A stretch of DNA of 39,821 bases from an uncultured Acholeplasmatales bacterium. GTDB lineage: Bacteria; Bacillota_I; Bacilli_A; Acholeplasmatales; Anaeroplasmataceae. The translations under genes were made by a program, and so were the position numbers. The DNA lies in the NCBI GenBank assembly GCA_944324795.1, contig CALUXR010000017.1, positions 1 to 39,821 of the forward strand, written 5' to 3'. Positions 1 to 8,930 of this stretch are shown here, piece after piece. The notes beneath the pieces were generated by a model, which searched no databases, was not told where the DNA came from, and was given only the letters and a program-made list of their open reading frames with translations. Within the stretch, counting starts at the first letter, position 1; every line of letters begins with the position of its first letter.

Positions 1-56
1 GCAAAAAAACCAACTTGAAAATATTTTCATTAATCACAATCCTAAAGTTTGGGTTG

Positions 57-293
57 TTAAATCCCAAAGACGGGTTTTAATGCATTAATAATTTCAGTAT
101 CATTTTTACCTTCATTATGTAATTTATTAATATTATTTAATAAATTATAACGAATAACATAACTTAAATTTTCCATTATAGGTTTATTTAATTCTTTATT
201 GATTCTACTATCAATGCTTAATTGTTTTTTTAATATTTTATCAACACTGTATAATATTCCAGCTAATTCTTCTTGTAATTCTTTTAATTCCAT
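57..293 (-). CDS. small hypothetical protein, 78 aa
   Basis: I do not recognise this family. The 78-residue product is hydrophilic and almost entirely helix-forming, with heptad-like Leu/Ile spacing in the first 30 residues, no Cys and no membrane segment, so it looks like a small cytosolic helical protein. The ATG has a GGAGATG ribosome-binding site 6-7 bases upstream and its own promoter at 315-343, which is why I accept it as a real gene. It is transcribed away from the neighbouring tRNA gene. No function can be assigned. Confidence 0.6.
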   Translation of the reverse strand: MELKELQEELAGILYSVDKILKKQLSIDSRINKELNKPIMENLSYVIRYNLLNNINKLHNEGKNDTEIINALKPVFGI

Positions 294-314
294 TTAAAAT
301 CATCTCCACGAATT

Positions 315-343
315 ATTATATATAAAAGTTATAATTTATTCAA
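315..343 (-). promoter_or_regulatory. sigma-A-type promoter of the 78-aa gene
   Basis: On the minus strand, TTGAAT (338-343) and TATAAT (315-320) are separated by 17 bases, about 20 bases upstream of the ATG at 293. Seen directly; activity is inferred. Confidence 0.55.
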
Positions 344-361
344 GTTTTTTTATTTTTATTA

Positions 362-390
362 TTTACAAATCTATTTATTTATTATATAAT
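362..390 (+). promoter_or_regulatory. promoter of tRNA-Arg
   Basis: TTTACA (362-367) and a perfect TATAAT (385-390) are 17 bases apart, placing the start of transcription a few bases before the tRNA 5' end at 402. Confidence 0.65.
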
Positions 391-401
391 TATTGAGCGT
401 T

Positions 402-478
<77 letters not shown>

Positions 479-511
479 CTAAGAAATTTAATAGATTTAT
501 TCTATTTATAT

Positions 512-536
512 GTGCAGTTATTTACTGCACTTTTTT
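512..536 (+). terminator. intrinsic terminator after tRNA-Arg
   Basis: GTGCAGT (512-518) pairs with ACTGCAC (524-530) across a 5-nt loop and is followed immediately by six T. Confidence 0.85.
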
Positions 537-905
537 ATTTTTATACTTATACAAATTAATTAATGACTATTTTGTTATCATGGTGATTATTATTACCAAT
601 CAAATATATTATAATAATATAATAATTTAATATTCAAAACTTCTAAAGCTCATTTTTAGAGAAATTAATAATGATAAACACAAACAAATCAAAGTTCGAG
701 TCATTGAAACTAAATGATAAGGAGTAAGTATAATTATCAAGTACATTTTAATTATACTAGTTTGTTTAAAATCCGTCTTATATTACACGCTTACTAGATA
801 AATTGTATAATAATCTATTCTTTGAACTATGAACTTTCACATAACGCCTAATATTATAAATCAAAAACATCCGACAAATATCGTTAAAGTTTACAGCAAT
901 ATCGA
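537..905. other. intergenic region with no recognisable gene
   Basis: This AT-rich stretch lies between the tRNA terminator and the terminator of the starch operon. I read both strands and found no open frame with a plausible ribosome-binding site, no convincing inverted repeat and no recognisable gene remnant. It may be a decayed gene, but nothing supports that. Confidence 0.4.
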
Positions 906-907
906 AT

Positions 908-937
908 AAAAAATCCCGGCTATAAAAACCGAGATTT
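908..937 (-). terminator. terminator of the maltodextrin operon
   Basis: On the minus strand, AAATCTCGG (929-937) pairs with CCGGGATTT (911-919) with one T-G wobble, and the transcript then continues into a run of U (908-913 overlapping the stem foot). It lies 24 bases past the frameshift-corrected stop at 961, which supports 961 as the original gene end. Confidence 0.75.
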
Positions 938-960
938 GTTTAAAGAGGTTATTTAAAGGA

Positions 961-2245
961 TTACTCTGTAACTGCTGTAATAGTAAGAGATGGAGTTGAA
1001 TCTAAATTAGATACAACAATTCTGTTAAGTACCAGCTGTAACTACAGTGATATTACCATCTGCAGCAACGCTAAATGCATCACCTAATGCATCTGAACCA
1101 ACTTCACCAGCCCAACCTGATAGAGCAATCTTGAATTGATCACCTTCAGCAAAAGTATATGTAATTGTAGCTGTCATAGTTTCTTCATCGATAACTAATT
1201 TGTTTTCTTCAACAAATTTCCAACCAGAAATAGTACCAACTACATAGAATTCAGGTAAGCCTAAATCTACTTCTACTACAGTAACTGTACCATTTTCATA
1301 TTTAGCATAAACAGAAGTTGTACCTGATACAACAACACAGTTAGCTTCAGCAATAAGTGCGATATTTTCTGTTTGTTCAGTACCATTGTTAACGATAATT
1401 GTAGTTGCATCTTCAGGCACTTCTACACTATATGTATTATAAGATTCACCATTTACTTCTACTACACCAACTTTAGTAGAAGCAACACCTGGCCATTTAG
1501 AATCGCCAAGTTTAGAACCCCAATAATGAATATTTAAAACATCCCAACCATTTGTATCAACTACGTATAAAGTTATCATTTCAATTGGATCACTAGCTTC
1601 TGGTTTAGCTAATTCAGGATCATCAGCTTTAGCTTGATAAGATGTATAAGTAACTTCATATTTATTGTCAGAGTTTACAACATCTAATCTTAACGCATTA
1701 CGTTCTGGAGAATATTGAACATCTACAGTTTGAGATGAGCCATCATTAATGATTACACGGTCAACACCTGCAGGCAATGTATAACCATATAAATGTTCTG
1801 ATTCATTAACTAAAGTCATTTCAACACCTGGCCAAGCTACTGCATAGCTTGATTCTAAATTTTCGGCCTCGCTCCAATAATAGATATTTACTGTTTCAAA
1901 ATCAGCTGGAACATATGCATAGAATGCTGTAAAGTCTGTTGTTTCACCAAATGTAGGTGTTAACATAGGAATTTCTTCAGTTCCTTTATAACCACAAACT
2001 GTACAAGTGTGTTCTCGTGAACCTTTTTCATCTAATGTTGGTTCTTTTGTTACTTCCCATTCTCCCCACACATGGGCATCCCATCTAGTTTCTTCTCCAC
2101 ATTCTGTACAAACTTGACGATGTTTTGTTGCATCACTTTCATAAGTATAACTATGTTGATGTTCTTCTTCAGAACATGATGCTAATGCTAATACTGTACA
2201 TAATGTAGTAAGTACTAACATTATTGTTTTAATAACATTTTTCAC
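961..2245 (-). CDS. surface starch-binding lipoprotein (C-terminal frameshift)
   Basis: Predicted extracellular, membrane-anchored starch-binding protein. The signal peptide ends in the lipobox LASC (Cys24). Residues 30-95 hold paired Cys motifs CTEC (46-49) and CTVC (81-84) in a small Cys-rich repeat. Two CBM26-like modules follow, around 116-200 (YYWSE, AWPGVEMT) and 223-300 (IHYWGS, KWPGV). A third beta-sandwich starts at 332 (FYVVGTISGWKF), resembling SusE/SusF-type starch-binding domains. No catalytic domain is present. The annotatable frame stops at 1025 after VVTAGT. Removing one A near 1026 opens a further 21 codons (starting YRIVVSNLDS) to a TAA at 961, next to the terminator. It is the last gene of the starch operon, 59 bases after the pullulanase gene's end is approached from upstream. 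Sugar specificity is inferred from context and CBM type. Confidence 0.8.
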
Positions 2246-2304
2246 TATTTACCTCCTATTAATGTTATCATTTATTTTTAGACTTACTCACAAGTCTTAA
2301 GCCC

Positions 2305-4980
2305 TTATAAATCTTTATAAAGAATTAGAGTTTGATAATTACTAATAGTAGTTTCATTTGTTAATTCAATATTTCCTGGTAAAGTATTTAAATAAATGCT
2401 ATAACCTGTTAAATCTAATACTTTATCAGTAGCACTAACACCATTAGAATGAATAATTAAATATTCTCTATTAGCACTATTATCTGTTAATTTATAATAG
2501 ATCATTGAACCATCTTTATTAGTGTTAATTACTAATTCTTTTGCAGATAGACTATCTAAACCAAATAGATTACTATTTTGTTTAATAGCTATTAATTTTT
2601 GATAATTAGCAAATACATCGCTATTTTTAATCTTTAACGCATAATTTAATTCATTAACTTTATAGCTTGCATTATATGAATTGTCATTGCCTTGTTTAGT
2701 TCTTAAGAATTCTTCACCAGCTAGCATAAATGAAATACCTTGAGATGTAAATACTACTGAATTTGCTAATACTGCCATTTTCTTTATTGTTGTTTCATCT
2801 TTTATGCCGGCTGCTTTAATTCTGTCATACAATGTATAATTATCATGACAAGTTACATAATTTACACATTTTTCAACTTCTAAAGTCTTATTAGTGCTTA
2901 ATATTAAACCAGTTAAACTGCTCTTAATATTCTTTACATCTGATGTAGAAACTTTAGAATTATTAGTTATCCAACCTTTTGAAGTTGCAGCATTTAGACC
3001 ACCTTTTATTAAGGCATCACGCATCTTATCGTTAAAACAGCCATAGCCTTCATATTTATTCATATTAGCTTGGCTTGCTTGCATACTAGATGATAAAGCT
3101 GCAGTGCCACCAGTCCATGGTTCACCATAAACTGTAATAGCTTCATTAACATTTTCATGTAAGTTTTTAGTTAACTCATTCATTGTTTCTAAATCATGGA
3201 CAGCCATTAAGTCAAATCTAAAGCCACCAAGTTTATATTCGCTAGCCCAAAACTCTGTTGAATCAACCATAAATTTGCGATACATTGAACGTTCACTAGC
3301 TGTTTCATTACCACAACCACTACCATTAGAAGGTGAACCGTTACTATATCTAAAGTAATAGCCTGGCATTAAAACATCAAAGTTAGAACCACCTAATCCA
3401 TTAACGTGGTTATAGACTACATCCATAATTATGTTAATTCCAGCTTCATTATAAGCCTTAACCAACTCTTTAAATTCTTTAATTCTTACATAACCATCTG
3501 ATGGGTCAGATGAATAAGAACCTTCTAAGGTATTATAATTTAATGGATTATAACCCCAATTAAATACCATTGTGCTTTCTGTATTGGCTTGATCAAAGAT
3601 TGGTAATAATTGAACTGCATTAACACCTAATTCTTTAATATGATCAAAACCTGTAGTTACTGTTATGCCATTTGAGCTTGTATAAGTTGTGCCTGTTTCG
3701 TAAAAGCCTTTAAATTTCTTAGCATTTTCACTACTACCACCCCAGGTAGAGCTACTAGTTAGGTCAGATATATGAGTTTCATAAACTGTTAAGCTAGTTG
3801 ATGCATAATTATGAACATTAATATTATCCCAGCCTTCAGGGTTTGTCTTACTAAAGTCAACAACCATACCTCTTAAACCATTTATGCCAGTTGATTTAGC
3901 ATATGGGTCTACAACTTCACGATTAGAATATGTTGAATTAGTAACTACATATGTATAATACTTACCCTCATTATCGCCATTTAAAACGTATTCAAAAGCC
4001 CCATTTTCAATCTTTTTCATCGCATATTCTTGATAGTTATTATTACCACCAAGGCTAGAAGGAGTACCTGTATCATATATTCTTAAACTAATTTTTGAAG
4101 AAATAGGAGACCAAACTCTAAATGTTGTTTTTTCACTAGTATAAATAGCCCCAAGTTCACCACTATATGTATATAATTCTTCAAATTCTTTGCTAGAATA
4201 GATAACTTGTTTATCGCACATCTTAGTTAATGTTTTACCAGATTTAAAAGTAACATTTAAAATGTAGTCATCTAATAAGCTAGGCAATTCATTACCTAAC
4301 TTATATATTACTCTTTTACCTGTGTTTGACGATAACATATCAGATGGAGTATTACTGTCAAATAAAACTTCATTTCCTAATTTAATTTCATAACTTGCAA
4401 ATTCTCTATTAGTCTGAAACCAAATAGAAAAGCCAGTTTTTGTATTATAAGCTAATTCAAAATGTGAAATCATCTCAAGTAATTCTCCTTTGTCATTAAT
4501 ATAGATATTTGAATCACCATTTTTTAAATAAATATTATAATAACCATATTGGTCTCTTTCTAAGACACTAAAATCAACATATCGGTCATCATCACCATCT
4601 TTAGAAGGCGAATCTTCCCAAGGCTTGTTTTCTTTTACTATAAAACCTAGACCACTGCTTTCAGCTGTTGGAAAATCAGCCCAAGAAAATCTTGCAACTA
4701 AGCCATAACTATCTGTTTCTGTAAACTGATAATCAGCACCATCTTTTGTGTCTTCCCATAACCATAAATTCCAAGTATACTCGCCATTTGTCTTTGTAGT
4801 TATATCATAATGAATCGCAAAACCTAAGTTTTCATCAGTTATAGGTAAATTTGGGTCATTGTTTTCTTCTTGGTTTTCTTCTTCATTTGGTTTTGGGTCT
4901 TGGTCTATAGTCTTGTTATTACAAGCTACAATTGTTAAAGAAAGGATGAACAATAATAATATATTTAATATTTTTTTCAT
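2305..4980 (-). CDS. pulA: type I pullulanase, membrane lipoprotein
   Basis: Hydrolyses alpha-1,6 branches of pullulan, amylopectin or branched maltodextrin outside the cell. The signal peptide has lipobox IVAC (Cys20), followed by an acidic Asn/Glu linker. Residues 52-170 (YTWNLWLWED, VARFSW) match a CBM41 pullulanase-associated domain, residues 270-370 a CBM48-type module, and about 395-800 the GH13 barrel. Visible family regions are YNWGYNP-like FNWGYNP (473-479), DVVYNH (520-525), the nucleophile Asp590 in GFRFD, acid/base Glu620 in YGEPW, and Asp713 in TCHDN. At 891 residues it has the usual pullulanase length. It lies 10 bases after an unknown lipoprotein gene in the operon and feeds linear maltodextrins to the MalEFG importer. 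I am confident of family and reaction. Confidence 0.95.
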   Translation of the reverse strand: MKKILNILLLFILSLTIVACNNKTIDQDPKPNEEENQEENNDPNLPITDENLGFAIHYDITTKTNGEYTWNLWLWEDTKDGADYQFTETDSYGLVARFSWADFPTAESSGLGFIVKENKPWEDSPSKDGDDDRYVDFSVLERDQYGYYNIYLKNGDSNIYINDKGELLEMISHFELAYNTKTGFSIWFQTNREFASYEIKLGNEVLFDSNTPSDMLSSNTGKRVIYKLGNELPSLLDDYILNVTFKSGKTLTKMCDKQVIYSSKEFEELYTYSGELGAIYTSEKTTFRVWSPISSKISLRIYDTGTPSSLGGNNNYQEYAMKKIENGAFEYVLNGDNEGKYYTYVVTNSTYSNREVVDPYAKSTGINGLRGMVVDFSKTNPEGWDNINVHNYASTSLTVYETHISDLTSSSTWGGSSENAKKFKGFYETGTTYTSSNGITVTTGFDHIKELGVNAVQLLPIFDQANTESTMVFNWGYNPLNYNTLEGSYSSDPSDGYVRIKEFKELVKAYNEAGINIIMDVVYNHVNGLGGSNFDVLMPGYYFRYSNGSPSNGSGCGNETASERSMYRKFMVDSTEFWASEYKLGGFRFDLMAVHDLETMNELTKNLHENVNEAITVYGEPWTGGTAALSSSMQASQANMNKYEGYGCFNDKMRDALIKGGLNAATSKGWITNNSKVSTSDVKNIKSSLTGLILSTNKTLEVEKCVNYVTCHDNYTLYDRIKAAGIKDETTIKKMAVLANSVVFTSQGISFMLAGEEFLRTKQGNDNSYNASYKVNELNYALKIKNSDVFANYQKLIAIKQNSNLFGLDSLSAKELVINTNKDGSMIYYKLTDNSANREYLIIHSNGVSATDKVLDLTGYSIYLNTLPGNIELTNETTISNYQTLILYKDL

Positions 4981-4990
4981 TATTTTCCCC

Positions 4991-5749
4991 TTATAAATTT
5001 ATTAATTTGTTAATTGGAATATTATATTCACATTCGATAGTTGTTAGAATTTCCATACTATAATCTCTTGTAAAAGCTCTAGATGTTAAACTTATAATCA
5101 TGCCATAACGATCTACTGTAAAACTGTGCATATTAATTAGTTCTTTACCATCTTCTGTTTCACTTTTAGTATTTACGCTATAGGTGAGTTCTGTTTCATC
5201 ATCATTTAATGAAAAGAATTGATAATAATTTGCTACATTAGCTAGAACATAATCACCATAGTAAACTCCTCCACTATGGTAATTAGATGTTACATCTGAA
5301 TAGAAAAAACTTTTAACTGAATCAGTAACATCTTCTTCACTATAAGAAACGTTATCTAATATTCCGTCTGTTTTTTGGTAGACTACTACGTTATTCGCTT
5401 CGTCAAAATAAGATAGAATTTCTTGTTGGTAAAAATTATAATCATCTTTGTCATTACCAAAATAACTACCACTAACTTCTTTTAAGGTGTAGTAATACAT
5501 GCTATCTTTATCAATATAGGTAGTAAGTACTACTTTGCCATCTTCAACTTTATTTTCATAATAAGTAGAGGTTATCACGCTTTTACCAGTTTTAATATAT
5601 TCATAACTTTTATCATAATCGATTTCCATGACAAAATCTTTAATATTACCTTCTGGTATTTCACTAGCACAAGAAGTTAGCGCAAAACTAACTATAACTA
5701 ATAAGATAAATATTAAGATTTTATCTAAATGTATAGTTCGCTTCACCAT
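4991..5749 (-). CDS. unknown lipoprotein, 252 aa
   Basis: I do not recognise this family. Residues 9-26 are a hydrophobic signal ending in lipobox LTSC (Cys27), so the protein should be anchored on the outer face of the membrane. The mature part is rich in Tyr, Asp and Ser with alternating hydrophobic residues, typical of a beta-rich extracellular domain. No enzyme motif is visible. Its start overlaps the end of the preceding gene by 29 bases and it sits 10 bases before pulA, so it is a member of the starch operon. The C-terminal layout (Asp, x, x, Gly turn, then strands ending near an E-Y/N pattern) resembles that of the neighbouring 5721-6368 lipoprotein, so the two may be distant relatives. 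A role in starch binding or surface assembly is only an inference from position. Confidence 0.75.
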   Translation of the reverse strand: MVKRTIHLDKILIFILLVIVSFALTSCASEIPEGNIKDFVMEIDYDKSYEYIKTGKSVITSTYYENKVEDGKVVLTTYIDKDSMYYYTLKEVSGSYFGNDKDDYNFYQQEILSYFDEANNVVVYQKTDGILDNVSYSEEDVTDSVKSFFYSDVTSNYHSGGVYYGDYVLANVANYYQFFSLNDDETELTYSVNTKSETEDGKELINMHSFTVDRYGMIISLTSRAFTRDYSMEILTTIECEYNIPINKLINL

Positions 5750-6368
5750 AACAACAATCCTTTTTATTATTATCTTTAGTATTTACCGTTTCAAAAAATT
5801 CTCTTACTAAATAACCCTTTGCATCATATTCGATTTCAATATTCCATTTAGCGTTACAAGTTATTTCACTAGGTCTATAAATTCTTAATTCTTTATTAAC
5901 CCCAAATGCTTTAACAATAAATCCGCCACCCTCAGTTTCATAATAGTAAACTTTATCGATACTAGCTGGTCTTATTATTCTAGATTCTAAGACATATCTA
6001 GTAGCAATTGATCTACCATTAGTTTCATCTACTGCCTCTGTATTCCAATTTGTTTGATTAAGATGTAGTGGAATTCTTAAAAAGTGAGATGAACAACTAT
6101 TTGCAAAAACATCAGGAGAATCAGTAAATTCAACATTTGTTCTAGAAACAGTACTTGGCATACTATCTAGATTAAAATAGTTAAAATTACCAATTACTGA
6201 ATAATTAGTGTATGTTGAACTATATTCAAAATTACTAACTATTTCTAATAATCTATCTTCAGATATATAACCTTCTTCTGGTTTCTTATGGTCAGAACAA
6301 CCTGTAACAAGACTTATTAAGAAAACTGAAATGATGACAAATAGTGCTTTTAAACTTTTCTTCATCAT
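5721..6368 (-). CDS. unknown lipoprotein, about 215 aa
   Basis: No recognised family. The open frame extends to 6434, but the first 22 codons would run inside the ATPase gene. The ATG pair at 6363-6368 is preceded by AAGGAAG at proper spacing, so translation starts there. The signal peptide MKKSLKALFV... ends in lipobox VTGC (Cys24 counting from the first Met). The mature domain is beta-rich, with several Cys (including SNANSCSS-like and DCC) and many aromatic residues; no catalytic motif is seen. It follows the MsmK-type ATPase gene by 10 bases and overlaps the next lipoprotein gene by 29 bases, implying translational coupling. Function is unknown; an accessory surface role in starch capture is a guess from context. 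Confidence 0.75.
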   Translation of the reverse strand: MMKKSLKALFVIISVFLISLVTGCSDHKKPEEGYISEDRLLEIVSNFEYSSTYTNYSVIGNFNYFNLDSMPSTVSRTNVEFTDSPDVFANSCSSHFLRIPLHLNQTNWNTEAVDETNGRSIATRYVLESRIIRPASIDKVYYYETEGGGFIVKAFGVNKELRIYRPSEITCNAKWNIEIEYDAKGYLVREFFETVNTKDNNKKDCCYGEANYTFR

Positions 6369-6378
6369 AATCACTTCC

Positions 6379-8916
6379 TTAGTAGATCTTAATGTCCATA
6401 GACTTTTCAGTAATATGAATCTTTGAAATATCAAATAATACTTTTATATCTTTACCTACAAGAGACATATCGCTAGATTCAATATATAAATCTTTAATAC
6501 CTGCTCCATCATCAATTTCGCAATGTAAATATTGTTTTTTTCCATAATCTAGACCTTCTACAACTTTAACAACTAAACCTTCATCACCAATTTTGTAGGC
6601 ATCATGAGGTATTTCTAATAAATATTCTTTAGTAAATACTTTAACCCCTAAAGATTGAACCATCTTATTAGAAATTTGGTCACTAGATAGTGTAACTAAG
6701 TCATTGGTTTTAAAGAAAAATAAGATTTTAGCTAAATTAGTTTGATGAGTGTATTCTTTTTCTAATTCTTTTAATTCTTTATTATATGCTTTAGTTAAAT
6801 TCTTAACTGGATACGCTTCATTATCACATTCTTTAATAAATTCTTCATAATCTTTCTTTAAACCTTCAACAGTTCTTTTATAAATATTTTTTAAAGAATT
6901 AATTTCACTATCATATCTTAAAGATTCTAAATTTAATCTCTTTTCTAATTCGTTTTTCTTTTCAAGAGAAAAATTATTCTTAAATACTCTAATTTCAGCT
7001 GCTCTCTTGCGATAGCTATCTTTATCTTTGTTTATCTTTTTAAATGATTCAAAAGCACCAATTTCGTCATTGTAGATCTTAGTATACATTTCATTAACTT
7101 CTTGGCTTATTTTCTTAACCATTTCTTTATGTTCTAAAGTTTTTTTCTTCGAATTATTTTTTAATTCTTCTTTTAATTTAGTTAAAGATGAATTTAATAT
7201 TTGTTTTTTATCAGCTATTAAAGGTTTATTTTTTTCTATTACAACTTCTGAATCTATATGACTAGCGCTAGCTATATTAGCTTCATAGTTAGATTTTAAT
7301 TCATTAATTAAGCCTTCATATTTTTCTTTTACTGCTTCAACTCTTCTATTTAAAAAATCTTCATATTTATTACCTACAAATGATTTAGCTGTTTCATAAT
7401 TTAAGAAAATTGAATTAATTTTGTCATAACTTGAGATAGCTTTAGAAACCACTTGGTTGTCTTTAGAAAATTCAATTTGAGTAAAATCAATATCTAAACT
7501 AGCAGTACTTGCACTATATTCATTATCAATTGTGAATAATAATTGTTTAGATGTTCCTAAACTTAATACTTTTTTACCTTCAATATCTTCACTATTTATA
7601 ACTTTAACTATATTTTGTTTGCCGTTTGTTAATTTAATGGCTTCAATTGGAAATAAAAGATTATATTTACCATCTTCTAATTTAATAGCTTTAGGTAAAT
7701 CATATTCGAGATTATCAATTAAAAGCTTACCCGATTTAACTTCACCATCGATTAAGTTATCTTGAGGAATACGAGAATTAATAGTTTCTTCAGTTATAGA
7801 ATCAAACATATGAATGCGATCAATATTAACTGCAGCTTTTGTAAATTCCCCTTTAACAAGGCCATAATTTGATGTTCCTTTAATGATTACTCTAGTTGAG
7901 GATTCAGTAAATCCATCGCCTTCTTTGTTAATATCGGCATAAATTAGAGTTTCATTACCTAATTCTTCAAAGTGAGATATTCTAACATTTAATAAATACT
8001 TAGATTTTTCTACTACTTCAGGGTCTAAGCTTAAATGTTCACAACGAATACCAAATACTACTTCACACTTGCCATCTAAATATTTAGCTTTTACTTTAGC
8101 TAATTTAGAATAGGGAATATCTAGAGTTTCTTCAGACCATCTAAATGTTACATGAACATTATCACCATCTTTTAATAAATATGATCTAAAGAAATTCATT
8201 TGAGGTGTACCGATAAAACCAGCAACGAATAAATTATTAGGATAATCATATAAATTTTTCGGTGTATCGATTTGCATAATACGACCTAATTTCATAACAA
8301 CTACTCTTGTACCAAGAGTCATAGCTTCTACTTGGTCATGTGTTACATAGATAAATGTAGTTTTAAGTTGGTCATGTAATTTAGCTATTTCTGAACGCAT
8401 TTGACTTCTTAATTTAGCATCAAGGTTTGATAATGGTTCATCTAATAACATAACTTGAGGTTTTCTTAAGATTGCTCTACCTAAAGCCACTCTTTGTCTT
8501 TGACCACCAGACATAGCTTTTGGTTTACGGTCTAAGTATTCTGTTAAGTCTAAGACTTTAGCTGCCCAAATTACTCTTTCATGAATTTCCGTATTTGGAA
8601 CATGTCTTAGTTTAAGACCGAAAGCCATATTTTCATAAACTGTCATATGTGGATATAAGGCATAATTTTGAAATACCATCGCGATATCTCTATCTTTTGG
8701 TTCAACATCATTTACAATATCATTACCAATATATAATTCGCCAGCACTAATATCTTCAAGACCTGCAATCATTCGAAGGGTTGTTGACTTACCACAACCT
8801 GAAGGTCCTACAAATACAATGAATTCTTTATCTTTAATTTCCATTGTAAAGTCTGATACAGCTCTAGTGCCATTAGGATATACCTTATATACATGTTCTA
8901 ATCTTAAATCAGCCAT
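6379..8916 (-). CDS. msmK: MsmK/MalK-type ABC ATPase with long coiled-coil extension
   Basis: Predicted ATPase energising sugar uptake by MalFG. Residues 1-372 are a complete MsmK/UgpC-type subunit: Walker A GPSGCGKSTT (37-46), Q-loop Gln83, signature MSGGQRQR (135-142), Walker B VMLLDE (155-160), switch His193, then an OB/TOBE regulatory region ending NIDRIHMFD at 372, where family members normally stop. Instead about 475 residues follow: a beta-rich segment (380-480), a charged Lys/Glu-rich helical region about 515-725 with strong coiled-coil character, and a last beta domain (about 755-845) whose end, GKDIKVLFDISKIHITEK, again looks like a TOBE C-terminus. The usual length is 360-380. There is no signal peptide or membrane segment, so it is cytoplasmic. 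The gene is 14 bases after the amylase gene. Lone MsmK proteins can serve several sugar importers. Confidence 0.93.
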   Translation of the reverse strand: MADLRLEHVYKVYPNGTRAVSDFTMEIKDKEFIVFVGPSGCGKSTTLRMIAGLEDISAGELYIGNDIVNDVEPKDRDIAMVFQNYALYPHMTVYENMAFGLKLRHVPNTEIHERVIWAAKVLDLTEYLDRKPKAMSGGQRQRVALGRAILRKPQVMLLDEPLSNLDAKLRSQMRSEIAKLHDQLKTTFIYVTHDQVEAMTLGTRVVVMKLGRIMQIDTPKNLYDYPNNLFVAGFIGTPQMNFFRSYLLKDGDNVHVTFRWSEETLDIPYSKLAKVKAKYLDGKCEVVFGIRCEHLSLDPEVVEKSKYLLNVRISHFEELGNETLIYADINKEGDGFTESSTRVIIKGTSNYGLVKGEFTKAAVNIDRIHMFDSITEETINSRIPQDNLIDGEVKSGKLLIDNLEYDLPKAIKLEDGKYNLLFPIEAIKLTNGKQNIVKVINSEDIEGKKVLSLGTSKQLLFTIDNEYSASTASLDIDFTQIEFSKDNQVVSKAISSYDKINSIFLNYETAKSFVGNKYEDFLNRRVEAVKEKYEGLINELKSNYEANIASASHIDSEVVIEKNKPLIADKKQILNSSLTKLKEELKNNSKKKTLEHKEMVKKISQEVNEMYTKIYNDEIGAFESFKKINKDKDSYRKRAAEIRVFKNNFSLEKKNELEKRLNLESLRYDSEINSLKNIYKRTVEGLKKDYEEFIKECDNEAYPVKNLTKAYNKELKELEKEYTHQTNLAKILFFFKTNDLVTLSSDQISNKMVQSLGVKVFTKEYLLEIPHDAYKIGDEGLVVKVVEGLDYGKKQYLHCEIDDGAGIKDLYIESSDMSLVGKDIKVLFDISKIHITEKSMDIKIY

Positions 8917-8930
8917 ATATTATTTCTCCT

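Noticed and set aside
5628-5810. Plus-strand frames inside minus-strand genes here and at 7532, 15988, 25255, 30195, 31496 and 34126
   Set aside because: They are antisense shadows of well-supported genes, with no ribosome-binding sites or recognisable products.
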